From the NCBI GenBank assembly GCA_002917775.1, contig KZ627151.1, positions 694,607 to 758,606 on the forward strand: DNA of 64,000 nt, read 5' to 3'. The stretch comes from Glaciozyma antarctica PI12. Lineage: Eukaryota > Basidiomycota > Microbotryomycetes > Kriegeriales > Camptobasidiaceae. The position numbers and the translations under genes were made by a program. Below are positions 11,295-22,800 of this stretch, one piece after another (the first letter of the stretch is position 1; each line of letters starts with the position of its first letter). Under the pieces are notes generated by a model. It did no database searches. It saw only the letters and a program-made list of their open reading frames with translations, and was not told the origin of the DNA.

Positions 11295-12419
11295 ATGGCC
11301 TCCTCCCTATTCTCTCCCTCGGAGCTGTCCTACACCTCCACGCCTCTCAGCGCCTCCTCAACGCCCTTTTTCCGCACCGACGCCCGCACTCCCCTCGCCT
11401 ACCGCGACATCGTCCTCGACACTCACGTCGTAGAAGGGACTATCGGGAGCGCAAAAGTGGTCGTAGGTGGACTTGGAGGCTACACGGAGGTGTGGGCAGG
11501 CGTGCGAGGAGAGGTGGAGGATCTGCCCAAGGATGAAGAGGGCGAGGGACACGGTCGAGTGATCGTCTCCGTAGAATGGTACGCTCTCCCATACCACTCT
11601 GCCAACCTAGCTAACGCCCCGCTTGAAAGCGCACCTACGGCCCTGCCCTCCCTCCGCGCCGACCTCCCTCTCCACCTCTCCTCTCTCCTCACCACCCTCT
11701 TCTCCACCGCCTCCCTCCCCTCCCCTCTCCTCGCCCAACTCCTCGTCCTCCCCCACTCAAAAGCCTGGACTCTCTACCTCGACCTCCTCATCATCTCCTC
11801 AGACGGCGGGAACGTCCTCGACCTCTCCATCATGGCTGCACGCTCTGCATTGGCTGTTACGCGCGTACCGAAGACGCGTGGAGTAGGGTATGAGAAGGGC
11901 GAGACGGTGGATAAGGAGGGAGTGGGTATCGAGGGAGACAGTGGGATTTCGGGACTGGTCAAGGGCGGGAAGGCAGGGAGGGACGTGGTGGATTTCGAGC
12001 TGGTTGATGGAGGATGGGAGGAGGGAGAGAGGCTGGAAGGGTGGGAAGACCTTCCTGTGGCGCTTACGCTCAACTTGGTGAGTTGCGCAAAGGGCGTTCT
12101 TTGGGAAGGACGACGGGGGCTGACGATTGAGCGCGACGCAGATCAACCAACTGCCTCATCTGGATGCGACGACGCTCGAAGAGTCTGCAACGGCTTCGCA
12201 GATCGTCTTTTGCTTCACGAGTAAAGGAGACGTCTGCGGAGTCAAGCAGATTGGGGAGGGAGAGATCGAGTGGGCGCGTTTGATGCCGCTTCTCGGGGTG
12301 AGTTCGCTTTGAAGCTGGGTCGCTGAAGGGAGTGCTGACGGCGCGTGATTCTGCAGGAGGCGAGGAAGTTCTCGTCAGAGTTGATACAGGTGTTGAATGC
12401 AAAGCTACGGGACGCTTGA
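11295..12419 (+). CDS. RRP42: Exosome complex subunit Rrp42 (EXOSC7-like)
   Basis: RNase PH-fold ring subunit of the RNA exosome, which in eukaryotes is a structural, non-catalytic subunit for 3'-5' RNA processing and decay in nucleus and cytoplasm. Four exons give about 315 residues. Recognisable blocks are the N-terminal TDARTPLAYRDIVLDTHV (family '(R)xDGRxxxdyR'), TEVWAGVRGEVE, LLVLPHSKAWTLYLDLLIIS (family 'WVLYVDVLVL'), GGNVLDLSIMAARSAL, TRVP, LPVALTLNL and, after introns, LEESATASQIVFCFTSKGDV, which matches the C-terminal part of EXOSC7. The 'DGR' motif of active RNase PH subunits is degenerate here (TDART), as expected for this subunit. The last exon reads EARKFSSELIQVLNAKL. Rrp43 and Rrp45 are less good matches. 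Confidence 0.87.
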
Positions 12420-12778
12420 TGCGTCCTGCCCATCGCCATGTACCCCGAGGCTTGCACTGCTTCGCTCGCTGCTTGCGAGTCTTCTGCTTCCTCTACTTCT
12501 CGCATGCAAGTCTTTTGCTCCAACTGCTCCTGGTCATACTGTGCTCTGCCTGCACCACCCTCCAGCCGCTCGAAGAACCACGAGCGACTTGTCCGCTCAC
12601 GTTCGCTCTCCCCTCTCCCTCTCGCTCTCTCTCTCGCGCAAAGCGAATAGAGGAGCGTGTTATGAGTACAGTCTAAACTAAAAGTCGTACTCAAACACTA
12701 CGAAAAAGCCCTCTACTTCGCAAACAAGCAAAAGGCAGCCTCAACGCTAACCGGAGGCGCCAACCCTATCCCTCGATC
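12420..12778. other. Convergent 3' intergenic region
   Basis: Lies between the RRP42 stop and the stop of the next gene on the minus strand. It contains a CT-rich patch near 12600-12640. I see no gene. Confidence 0.5.
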
Positions 12779-14664
12779 TTAATCCATCCTCCGCCGCTTC
12801 GCCCCACTCGAAGGCCCTGCGTCCTCCCAGGCCCGGTGGGGAGGTCGGGGTTCTGGTTCGGGAGAGTCGGAGGTGGAGAAGTAGCGCGCGAGGGCGTGCG
12901 GGTCTGGTTCGCCCGGAGGGAGCTGGCCGGAGGGAACGACGACGGTTTCATACTATCGAAGGAGCTAGATTAGTGAGGGTACGGAAGGAAGGAGGGATGG
13001 GACGAACCTTGGCGAGGGCGGGCTTGCCGAGTAATCTTGAGGTCGATTCGAGGAAGTCGACGAATTGAGACTCGAAGGAGGAGAGAGGGTACTTGGCGTT
13101 CAGGCGAACGAGGTGGTTGTAGAGCGTCGTCTCCTCCGGAATGTTGAGGAACTGCGTTGCGCAACATCGTCAGCGTCGATTTCGTCAAAAGAAAGAAGAA
13201 GCGAAAACGCACCTCATGAATCCGATCGCGCATACTCCGCTCAAAGTCAGCCTGCGCAGCGTCCCTCGCGCCAAACAACGCCTGCGCCGCCTCGACAAGC
13301 ACCGCATTCTTCCCCTCCCTCACCCTCGCCGCCTCCTCCTCATCGCTCTCCTCCTCCTCATCACTATCGATATCCATCTCGTCATCCGCGACACTCTTCC
13401 CCTTCCCACTCCCGGCAGCATACCCCGCGCCCCGACTCCATCCCCCTCCCCTCCCATACGCCACATCCACAGCCGAAAAGGACTTCGATCCCCGCCGTCC
13501 CTGTCCATCCGTCGACGAGGTACCCTTCGAGGCACGCCTGGATCGCCAGCGAGTGGAGAAGGTTGTACCAAGCGGCGGTGACGTTGATCGCGACGTGACC
13601 ATACTTGGCCCTGTCCTCCTCCGAACTCGACGCCTTCTCCCTCAAATCCCTCAGGAGCGAAGCGGAGAAGGCGATGAACGTCGGCACGATCTCCGCCAAC
13701 GCCTTCTTCGCTCCACTCGCGTTCCCGCCCTCGAATCCCTGCCCGGCAATATTCCTCTTCGAAAACCTCCCAGCAGCCTTCTTCTCCTCCTCGACGCTAA
13801 GCGCCGCATCGCAGCAGACGCCGCACTCGTTGACGCGGTGACGACGGCACCACAGCGTCTCGGACGTCGGAAGGATCGACTCGGAGAAGATCTCCTTGGC
13901 GCGAGAGCGCATCGCCTGCCCGCGAACGATCCGGTAGTCCATGTGCGGCGCCGTCGTGAGCTGCGTCCTCGAGGGTCCAGCGACGGCGTTCCCGTGGCCC
14001 GCCGACGAGCCAAAGACCGTCTCGTCCTGCCTGCGATCGCTCGACGACTCGCCCTTGACGTTGTCGGAGAACTGGCCCGCTTCGCCGTCGACCGAGTTGC
14101 CAAATTTCATGTCGATGAGGGATTGGGCGATGGAAGTGGTAGCGCGGGCGGCGGGGGCGACGGCCGAGTACAGGATGGTCGTGTCTGGGGAAGTGAGGGG
14201 GGCGAGAGCCTTGAGCGCCTCGACCTCCGCAGAGTTCTGAAGGTCGCCGTGGCTCACGCGCTTGATGGCGAGGTTGTGGGCGGGAGTGAGGAGGGCGTCC
14301 TCGGTGAGCCCAGCGAGACCGACGCGGCGCTCGACGGAGGGAGGAAGGTCTCCGCCGCGACGCTTGGCGTGGAGGAGGTTGACCGAGAGCTTGTAGAGTC
14401 CTGCGGCCTTCTGCTCCTGCTCGATCTGGTCCTCGTCGACCTTTGCCGCGTTATCATGCGACTCGGCAGAGTGGAGGAGGCTCGCGGTGCCATTCGAGGA
14501 GGAGTAGGCGGAGAGGCGGGCGGTGGTGGCGAGATGGAGGGTGTAAGAGAGGATGTTGGAGCGGGAGGAGCGAGATTGGGCGCGGGGAGGGATGGATTGG
14601 AGGAGGTGCGAAACGGGGTGCTGAGGTGCTCTCTGCAGGCAGCATCGAGGTCAGCGCTGCTCAT
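12779..14664 (-). CDS. Conserved unknown protein with Cys/His cluster and acidic segment
   Basis: About 530 residues, no family recognised. The first exon is mostly helical (SNILSYTLHLATTARLSAY, GLYKLSVNLLHAKR). A Ser/Asp-rich part follows, then a possible zinc knuckle (WCRRHRVNECGVCCD) and helices AWYNLLHSLAIQACLEGYL and DGWTGTAGIEVLFG. A very acidic block (MDIDSDEEEESDEEEA) follows, then helical exons (EAAQALFGARDAAQADFERS; FLNIPEETTLYNHLVRLNAK) and a basic end, AKRRRMD. The frame jump near 13.4 kb is explained by a 46-nt intron just before MDIDSD, with a GTATGC donor and a GAG acceptor. The 5' end is unsettled. The ATG at 14664 is not in the frame of the conserved first exon (LLQSIPPRAQ) without another intron, and an ATG at 14722 is the alternative. 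It could act in chromatin or ubiquitin biology, but nothing seen proves that. Confidence 0.6.
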
Positions 14665-15769
14665 CGACGTCGTTTGGGAGACGACCGCCCAGGAGCGCGA
14701 GGTCCGGGCGAACGAGGTTCATCCCCGCCTGCCCCCCTTTTCTCTCCGTCTCCCAGCCTGTCAGTCACAGCGAGGGAACTGGGCCAGTTCGCCTGAATTG
14801 ACTTGCAGTCGATCCCATCGTCGCTGTTCGGAAAGCCCAGCGAGTAGAATGCGGGGGAGGCGTAAGCGAGGCACCCGCGACGCCCGCGATTTTGCGGACA
14901 TGCAAGATCCGGCTGACTCTCGTCGTCGCAAGCAATACCGCACCAGTTTCCTCATCCACCCGTGCGCCTAGAAGGCGATACCGTCACAAGATGGACTTTC
15001 GAGTGGGGTCAATCCCGGAAAAGGTGTATCCGCCGTTCATCCGAAGGGCAGCGGCGGCACTAACAGCGTTCACAAAGCCCAAGAGGACGTCGTCAGAGGG
15101 GAAGCGAGGCGGCAAGTAAGGCTGCTGCGTCGCCCCTCCCCCCCCCCCCCCCCCCCCCCCACCCCCCCCCCCAACTGAAATCCAGAAAATCCCACGGAAA
15201 ACTAAATTCCGTTCAAGCCGGGCTGCCTCCTCGACGGGAACGCCTTGATGAGAGGAGACAGCTGCCGTTGGAGAGAAGGCACAGACAGGAGCGGAAAAGA
15301 GCGAGTCGTGGTACCCTTCCCCCTTTGAAATCGAGGAACAGAAACAAACAACGCGCCTTTGAGCCCATTCCTGCGCACAAGCACCGCTGCTCCTCTCCAG
15401 GGCCTCCAAAGCTCGCCCCCTTCTCGGATCCAACGCCATCTAGCGCATATCCCAACCAGAAGCGCAAACCACGTTCCGATGATCCCCGCAACTCAATTCG
15501 CCGCTTTCTCCGACCTAGCGAAAAAAGGGCGCGAAGGTGGCAGGCGACGCCTTCGACGTGAGGGCGCCGGAGGTCGGCCGTTCGGTCGAGACAGCGTACG
15601 GCAACACGGCTGCACCTTCAACTCAAGAGAAGAAGAAGCCGGCCTGTTGCGCAAGTACCGCCGCTCTCCCACAAACACCATGCACGCGCGCCGGCTACTC
15701 CTTCGCCCTGCCCTGTCCCTCTCCAAGTCTCCCAGCCCCAAGAACAACTGAGCCATGCAACCTGAAGAC
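14665..15769. other. Intergenic region with long poly-C tract
   Basis: Upstream of the unknown minus-strand gene. It contains the C/G homopolymer at 15138-15172. A minus-strand open frame (14984-15439) reads through the homopolymer as poly-glycine and ends with YLPPRFPSDDVLLGF-like sequence. It may be a last exon, but no start, partner exon or family could be established. Confidence 0.4.
15138..15172. repeat. Poly-C homopolymer (C23-A-C11)
   Basis: Read directly: 23 C, one A, then 11 C on the plus strand. It is by far the longest homopolymer in the window. The length may be inexact because such runs are hard to sequence. The complementary strand is G-rich and could fold as a quadruplex. Confidence 0.9.
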
Positions 15770-15955
15770 TCACCGATAGCCCTTGAGAGTCGAATCCTTG
15801 ACGTCGCCCCCGTTTCCCGGTCGGACGCTGGGCTGATCTTTGCTCCACTCCTCGAACTCGCGCTGAGAGATGAAGTGGCGGCCTTCGCTGCCTTGGAGGG
15901 TACGGGAGAAGTAGGTGCTGTTGGATTGGGGGATGAGGATAGCCGGAGGAGCCAT
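15770..15955 (-). CDS. Small open frame, possible short protein or last exon
   Basis: A 61-codon frame beginning MAPPAILIPQSNSTYFSRTL and continuing QGSEGRHFISQREFEEWSK to a TGA. Third positions are C/G-rich as in real genes here. The open frame extends upstream for about 50 more codons of Arg/Pro-rich sequence to a CTACAG that could be a splice acceptor, so the ATG at 15955 may not be the true start. An Arg-rich, acid-poor leader would suit a mitochondrial targeting sequence, which is inference. No family is recognised. Confidence 0.35.
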   Translation of the reverse strand: MAPPAILIPQSNSTYFSRTLQGSEGRHFISQREFEEWSKDQPSVRPGNGGDVKDSTLKGYR

Positions 15956-17468
15956 GGCGGGCGGGTTGGTCGTCGGACGGGAGGGGTCGAAGGCGTGCGG
16001 ATGGGCGGATGGGGGCGTGCGATAAGGCGGGGTTGGGCGGTAGCCTGGGACTCGGGGGAACGGGGGAAGGGACCGCAGGCGTTTGCGGGCGTGGCTGGTG
16101 GTCTGTAGCAAAAGGACGAGTCGTTCCGGCAGTACTCAACGAAAGCGGCCTCCTCTAACGTCAACGAACCTCAAGAGCGGGTGCCTCCGCGTGGGGCGTT
16201 CTTTCGACTCGTGACGGTTTCTTCGGATGGTACTGTATCTCTCCTTCGTTTACAAGGAGAGCCTAAGCTGCTCGTGTATCATTCCACCAGAATTCACACG
16301 TGTGTGGGCCCATGAACTGTCTCCAATCTTGAGTGAGAGAGATGTCAACGGGCGGACGCCGAATTATCGCAGCGAACGGAGGAACTCGCTTCGTTCTCTT
16401 GTCGTGTACTCCATCGATCCCAGCGCGTACAATAGCTCCCGCGCATACGATTATCACGAACGTGCACGCTCACTGCGGCTGTTCGCTCTTCCCGCCGCCG
16501 ACTCTTCGGGGGAGGAAGGAAGCACGCTTGAACCGCACCAGCCGCGACGGTACGAGAATCCCTCAGCTCCTTCACGTGCTCGAGCCGGCTCTTGTTCCTT
16601 CTGTGGCGATAGGGCAGCAGCCTTGGCGAGGAAGCGAACCTGGCGCTGAGTGCGCGAGCCTCCTTGGGTTTTTTGGGCGGTGGTGGCGCGATCCTGTCCT
16701 GTCGCAGCAATACCAGCACTCCTGCGAGCTCACTCGATACGTTTGAGCTGCTGCTTTGACGACGGTGAAGTGATCTCCTCGAAAGCTGGAGCGCGGAAGG
16801 AAAGCTGCGATGGACGTGCATCTCGGAGTCCGGCGCAATTCCCTCTTTCAAAGATTGGCCTCTCAGAGGGCAGCGAGCTCGTTCAATGCCTCTAGCAAGT
16901 CTGTATTATTGCTGTCGCTGGCACGGCGAGCAGCTTTGGCGCTACCAAAGCTGTGAACTGGCGCGGTTCTTGAGGGACGAGCGAAAGAGGCGCCGTCGTT
17001 CGACGTTCTCTCGCTTTTTCGTCTCTCCTGCGCACAGCTGCACGAAAGCTTTGGAACCTGGAGAGAGCTCTGCACTTCCTTTCTCATACCCTTCTCTCCC
17101 CGTCCCCTGCTCGTGTCTTGGGGCCAACAAGGGCCAAGGTTAGCTCGAGCCTGAGGTGCTCGAAACTTTGAAGTTTCGGCCCCGGCCTCAGCTGGTCTTG
17201 GAGCTCGGATAGGGTGTTCGTCTGCGCTCGTCTCCGACCACCTTCAGCTACTCACAGCTGCTCTTCACTACCAGCTTTCTCTCGCCGCCGCAGCCTGACC
17301 TCCGTACTTGCTCCGCGCTCCTACAAGCTTGCAGCTGCTTCTTCCCTCCCAACCTCCCTGCTCCGGCATCTCCGCCCCAACACAACAGTGCGTAGCTCCC
17401 CAGACACTGGCTATAGAGGTGCTAACGCTCTGCCGCCAGCTCACTCGAATCCGTCTCCCACCAACAGG
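15956..17468. other. Long intergenic region upstream of the SET/MYND gene
   Basis: About 1.5 kb without a supportable gene. Open frames of 60-170 codons occur on both strands, but none shows intron structure or motifs. The last 250 bases, with ACACAACAG and CCACCAACAG just before the ATG, look like 5' leader of the SET gene and may include a leader intron. Confidence 0.4.
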
Positions 17469-19441
17469 ATGAACGCAATTTTCTCGCACGCCGACTTGCC
17501 GTCAACGCTCGAGGTGCGGCAGGTCCCAGGACGCGGTCGTGGCGTCTTTGCCACCTCCGATATTGCTCCCGGTTCGTCTGCTCCTTCCTCACCCCATCGC
17601 CAGATGACACTGACGCGCTTCCGCCCACAGGAGCTACCATCTTCTCCACCACGCCTCTCGTCTCTGTCCTCGACAACCGGAACCTCCTGAGTCGGTGCAG
17701 CAACTGCTGGCTCTCCAAGGACGACGTACTAGACGGGAAGCTTCTCCTCCGCTGCACGGGCTGCAAAGTCCTGCACTACTGCTCTGCTGTACGTCCCTCC
17801 TTCTCTCCCCTTCGCGTAGACGCTGATGGTTGGAGGCGAGCAGAAATGCCAGAAGACGGATTGGGAGATGCATAAGCTTGAGTGTAAAGCGCTGGTGGAG
17901 TACACGAAGGCGAGGAAGGCGGCGGGAGGGAAGGAGGCGGACAAGGTGCCTGATACTCCGCTTCGTGCGCTCGGAAGGATCTTGTGGTCGAAAGCGAAGG
18001 AGGGGGAACCATTCGTGAGCTTTTCAGCTGCGATAATCGAGTTGGGCTAACGTCGTCGCAACAGTGGGCCGAAGTCGAGTCGATGCAGTTCCGTACGTTC
18101 GCTTTCCGCCTTCAGATGAGCTCCAGGCTGACTCCCTGACCCCGATAGACCGCACCACCCTGCACAATCGGAACAATCGGAACAGCTCCTCCAGCTCTCC
18201 GTCTTTCTCGCAACCTACGTCAGCTCTGCCATCATCGCCAGCACTATGTCCTCCGCCACCGCTCTCCTGGATCTCTGCTCCCGAGTCCGTTCCTCACCTC
18301 TCCGTACCCGCACAGATAATAACCCACGCGCTCACAGTTCACATCCAACTCCTTCTCTCTCACCTCTCCCCACCTCTCCAACATCGGCGTCTCCATCTCC
18401 CCCCTCGCCGCGCTCCTCAACCACTCCTGCGCCCCTAACGCCGTCGTCATCTTCCCCTCCCGCCCCACCTCCTTCCTCCCCAAAGTACCTTCGCGTCGTA
18501 GCGAACCTCGCGATCAAGAAGGGGGACGAGGTGTTGACGTCCTATGTCGATTTGGGCATGCCGGGACGGATGAGGAGGAAGGAGCTGAGCGAGAGGTATG
18601 CGTTCGGGTGTGCGTGTAGGCTGTGTGAGCTGGAGAAGGTTGCGAGGAATGATGGGAGGTGGGTGGATCCGAGGGAGGCGTTTGCGTGCGCAAAGGAGGG
18701 GTGCAGTGGCGTTGGGTGGATGCCTGGTGCGTTTTGATTCCCGTTCGTGTGGATATGGGCTGACTGGGTGAAAAGACTTGGAAAAGGACACGGGGAGCTT
18801 CGAGAGCCAGTGTAACCAGTGTGGAACGGTGCGCAAGGTCGACGTCGAGCAGTTCAAGGGCGTCGTCGTGGAGGCTGAAAGCATGCTCGCTCGCGCCGAA
18901 GCTCGTCAATACGAAGGTCCGTCTTCCCTCTTTCACTTTCTCACCAGCTAAACGTTTCGCAGAGGCCTCAACAGCAGCGATGCAATGCCTCGTCTCCATC
19001 GCCGCCCTCACCACGAACCACTTCGCTCCGACCGCCTACCCCCTCCTCCCGACCTACGCGACCCGTCTCGCCATCCTCCTCCACGCACATTACTGGGCCG
19101 ACGCTCTCATCTGCGCTCGCCTCTCCTGGATCGGCATGAGCGGACTCTACACGAACCCGCACCCAGCACGAGCAATCTCTGCAGCGGCGGTAGCGAAGCT
19201 ACTCGTGATTTCGCGGGACGAGGGGGACGACGAAGCGTACTGGGGCGATCAGCAGGCGCTGAGGGAGACGCACGAGGTGCTGATTCTGGCGCTGAGGGAG
19301 GTGGAGATGGGATTTGGGAGGCAGGAGGGAGTGCTCCTTAAGGAGATGAGGGGGTTGACGATGAATTCCGAGGAGGCGATGCAGCATCTCGAGGTGCAGA
19401 GGAGGGCGGGGAAGGAGGCGAGGAGGGTTACGGAGTTTTAG
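17469..19441 (+). CDS. SET/MYND-domain protein (SMYD-type lysine methyltransferase)
   Basis: A protein of about 480 residues with split-SET architecture. The first SET part (EVRQVPGRGRGVFATSDIAPG) is followed by a MYND zinc finger (CSNCWLSKDD, LLRCTGCKVLHYCSA, KCQKTDWEMHKLEC). A helical insert follows, then the second SET part with the diagnostic LLNHSCAPNAVVIF and GDEVLTSYVD. A post-SET Cys cluster comes next (FGCACRLCELEK, CAKEGC, CNQCGTV). The C-terminal helical part (AAMQCLVSIAALTTNHFAP; YATRLAILLHAHYWADALIC) resembles the TPR-like tail of SMYD proteins. SMYD enzymes use S-adenosylmethionine to methylate lysines in histones and other proteins, in nucleus or cytoplasm; the substrate cannot be told from sequence. 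At least seven introns are visible. The ATG at 17469 precedes the conserved RG-x-G motif by about 20 residues. Confidence 0.85.
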
Positions 19442-19847
19442 GAGGAATGCGATGCGGCTTCGGAGCGAGCAAGACGGGCCGAATCAATCCCCTTTGACTT
19501 GGTTTCGAGTGCTGTGTTTCCTGAATCCCTTCCTGCCATATGATAGTACGCAGTATCAGGCCAAGCGACAGGTCCACTCGATCCTCTCCACGAGAGCGGC
19601 GCACTCGCTGCTCGAGCGGTCGCTGCCAGGCGCGTTTGTTTGACGTCGCCTCTCCTTTCCGAACTCGCAACCCTCTCACTCCTACTCGCTCAGCCGGCGC
19701 TTCACCAACGCAAATGCGCTCCTACTAGCTCCCTCCCCCCTCGGCGCACACTCCGCAACCACCTCCACCTCTCTCGAGGCATTCGAGCCTCCTCTCTCCT
19801 CTCCTCTCTCTCCTCTCCTCTCTCTCCTCCCCCTCCCGAGCACCGCC
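19442..19847. other. Intergenic region with CT-rich promoter tract
   Basis: Between the SET gene stop and the TOK1 start. The last 60 bases before the TOK1 ATG are an almost pure pyrimidine run of CTCTCCT repeats on the plus strand, typical of strong leaders and promoters in this type of genome. No gene is seen. Confidence 0.55.
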
Positions 19848-22800
19848 ATGCTCCCTCCGGCGGCCTACCCCTTCAAGAAAGTTATAAAGCCCTTCCGCCG
19901 TTCTGAGGACGAGCCGCAATCGCTCACGGGCGGCGAGGAGAGCTTAGGGAGGACGAGACCATTCTCGGGGCGATCTGTGGCGGGGAAGCAGGAGGGGGAG
20001 AAGGGGGAGGATGGTGCGCAGGAGGTGGGGAATGAGGAAGTACGCGTGAGGAGTCTGGGTCTGGGGAATGGGAACGGACGAGGAGGGGAGGTGCATCACG
20101 AGGAGCCGTTCGAGGTGCAGCACCGGTACCTGCCCATCGTTAGCGGTATCGTCTGCCCGTTCAGTGTGTTGCTCGAGGTGAGTGCTCGCGTTCATATGCA
20201 CGGAGTTGGGCTAGGAGGAGGAGGTTTGCTGATGCTGGACTCATGCCACCGCAGGTCCCAGGACTGACAGAGAGCGTGGGTTGCGATCCGGTGGCTTTCA
20301 GGTAGACTGTGCCGGCTAACTCGCGTGCGTTTATTCCAGTGGTACATTCGCACTATCGGCTTTGACGTCGTCGAAACGCAAGCGAACCCCGTCAGTACGT
20401 CTTCCTTCCGAACTCGGGAGAATCGCTTCCTGATCTCACCTCTCCGCGCAAAGTTATCGACGTCGGGCTGGGCATTTCGCTTGCCGTGGGACTCGCTGCG
20501 AACCTCGCTCTCATCATGCGATTCCTCGAGGTGCGTCCGCCTTAGATTCCGCACTCGCATGAGCTAAGCTAACGACTCTCTCGCTCCCAGCGTCGCCCGC
20601 TTGAAACTACGTGGATCGCTATCACGTTCCTGATCATCCACGACCTGATCAACATTGCTGCCGTCACGATATTCGGTGTGGCACGTCGATTCGACGATGG
20701 ATTCGTACGTCCCTCCCTCACCTAGGTTGTTTTTTTTGGCTGACGAACGGCGCCGCAGACCTATGGCGATGCGTACTGGATGACAGTTGCCTCTACTACC
20801 GCGTCGTTGTTCTGCACTGTCACGTTGATGGCAGATCTCATCATGACCAAGGACTTTAGGACGAAGGGCTCAGGACTATCGGAGAAACAGCGCTCTCTCG
20901 TGATCGCGACCATGATCTTGTTGTGCTACATCGGTGTTGGCTCTCTCGTATTCAGCTTTCTTATCCAGCCTAAAATCTCCTGTACGTCTTCGCCCTGCCA
21001 TCGAGATACTCTGCTGACGCCTTGCAAACAGATATCGACTCGCTCTACTTCACGATTTGTACGATCACATCAGTGGGCTTCGGTGGTGCGTACCACTCCT
21101 TCTACTGCTCTCGCACTGCTGAAATTTCTCCCCAGATATCGTTCCTTCGACCCTCTCCTCGCGAATCTGGATATTTTTCTACGCCACCTGCGGGCTGATC
21201 CTTCTCGCATTCACCATCGCCATCGCACGCGAGACCGTCATCGAAACCTTCGAATCTTCCTATCGATACCGACGCGACGCTCTCGCCAACCGGGCGCGCA
21301 CGCGCAAGGAGGAAAAGCGACTTCGACTGAAAGCGCGGAAAGAGCGTCGCGAGCGCGAAGTGGCCGACCACTTTGCGAATGAGACTCCTGCTTCTTCGAC
21401 GCTACCAGGGATGGATGGAGAGAGAGTGGTACAGGCGGCGAGGACGCAGAGGGAGCTGGCGTTCAACGAGGAGACGGCGGACGGGCTTAGTTCGAGCAGG
21501 GCGTGGGTCAGGAGGTTTGCGAGGAAGATGGGGTGGATGAAGGCGTACGCTCCCAAGTCGCTGGAGAACGATTTGAAGAGGCAGTCGACCATGAGCTCCA
21601 TGAACACGGTGGGGGAGGACTCGTTCAAGACGTTTCGGAGCGAGCTGGCCAAGGAGCAGAGTCGCGAGTTTAGCGTCAAGATCCTCGTCGCCTCGGGACT
21701 CTTCTTGGTTTTTTGGTTGGTGAGTGCCTCGGAAGCGAGTGAGGTGCGGCGCTGATACAGACGTGCAGGTGGGAGCGGCCGTCTTTCACCTTACCGAGCG
21801 TGAGTTGAGGATCAACTTGACGGAGCCTCGACTAACGTGTCCTCGCGCCACAGGCTGGACGTGTTTTGAAGCTCTGTATTGTACGTCTTCTCACCGCGCT
21901 TGATGTGGCAGGGGCTAACGACGGCTCCTACCTCGCAGTCTGCTACGTCTTCTTCACGAGTGCGTCCCTCCCCAGGCTAGTAGGCCTCGCTGCCCTCAAC
22001 CCTCGACTAAGACACTTTCTGTGCAGCCATCGGATACGGCGACTTCTCGCCGAAGAGCTCGTACGTCGCTGCTTGCGAGCCCTTCGCAATCGTCGCTCAC
22101 GTTTCTCCCTCCCCTCAGCGCCGGTCGAGCCTTTTTCGTGTTTTGGGCGCTGCTGGGAATCGCCACCATGGTACGTCTCAGCGTTTTTCGACTCGAAAGC
22201 TTCTGATTGACGCGACGCCACCTGCAGACTCTCCTTCTCTCGGGTTCGTTCAGCTCCACCGTCTCGCTTACCCCCTCTCACCCCGTCTTCCAGTTCTTAC
22301 CGAGTCCTGGTCATCTCGCTACAGGTCCTCCATCACGGAATCGAAAGTTAGGCGCACTCTTCGTCGAGCCGGTCACAAAGCCCACGCACCAGGGACGAAC
22401 CAAGCTGCGCGCCAACTTCTCGCTCTCGAAGGCTTCGACGACGAGGAGGATATCGACCCAAAGGACCTTCCGGGGAAGCTGGTGGCGACGCTCAAGAGCT
22501 TTCATGCGCATGCGCGCTTCTTCATGGTGCGTCGTCGTCGTCTATAAGGCTGAGAGACGAGCTGACGAGGGCGTCGCAGCGTGGACGAACGGGGGACACG
22601 CCTCCGGCCTTGCGCAAGCTCATCGACGCGGCGGACGAGTTTGACGATGAGCTGGAGCAGCTGAGGGCGAATGGGGATCTGGAGGAGACGGCGGCTCATG
22701 GCGACACTCGACATGTGCGTTGCGAAGCGGGTTCTTTGTGGTCGTTTGTGAGCTGACGCCTTTCGCCCCAGTTCCTCTTCATGGTCTCGTACGAGCGTGC

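Noticed and set aside
13553-14971. 472-codon plus-strand open frame
   Set aside because: It is the antisense of the unknown minus-strand gene, a common by-product of strong GC third-position bias.
14984-15439. Minus-strand frame reading through the poly-G tract as poly-glycine
   Set aside because: No convincing start, no partner exon and dependence on an unreliable homopolymer length.
16333-16746. 137-codon plus-strand frame upstream of the SET gene
   Set aside because: No motif, poor codon bias and no intron structure; likely promoter sequence.
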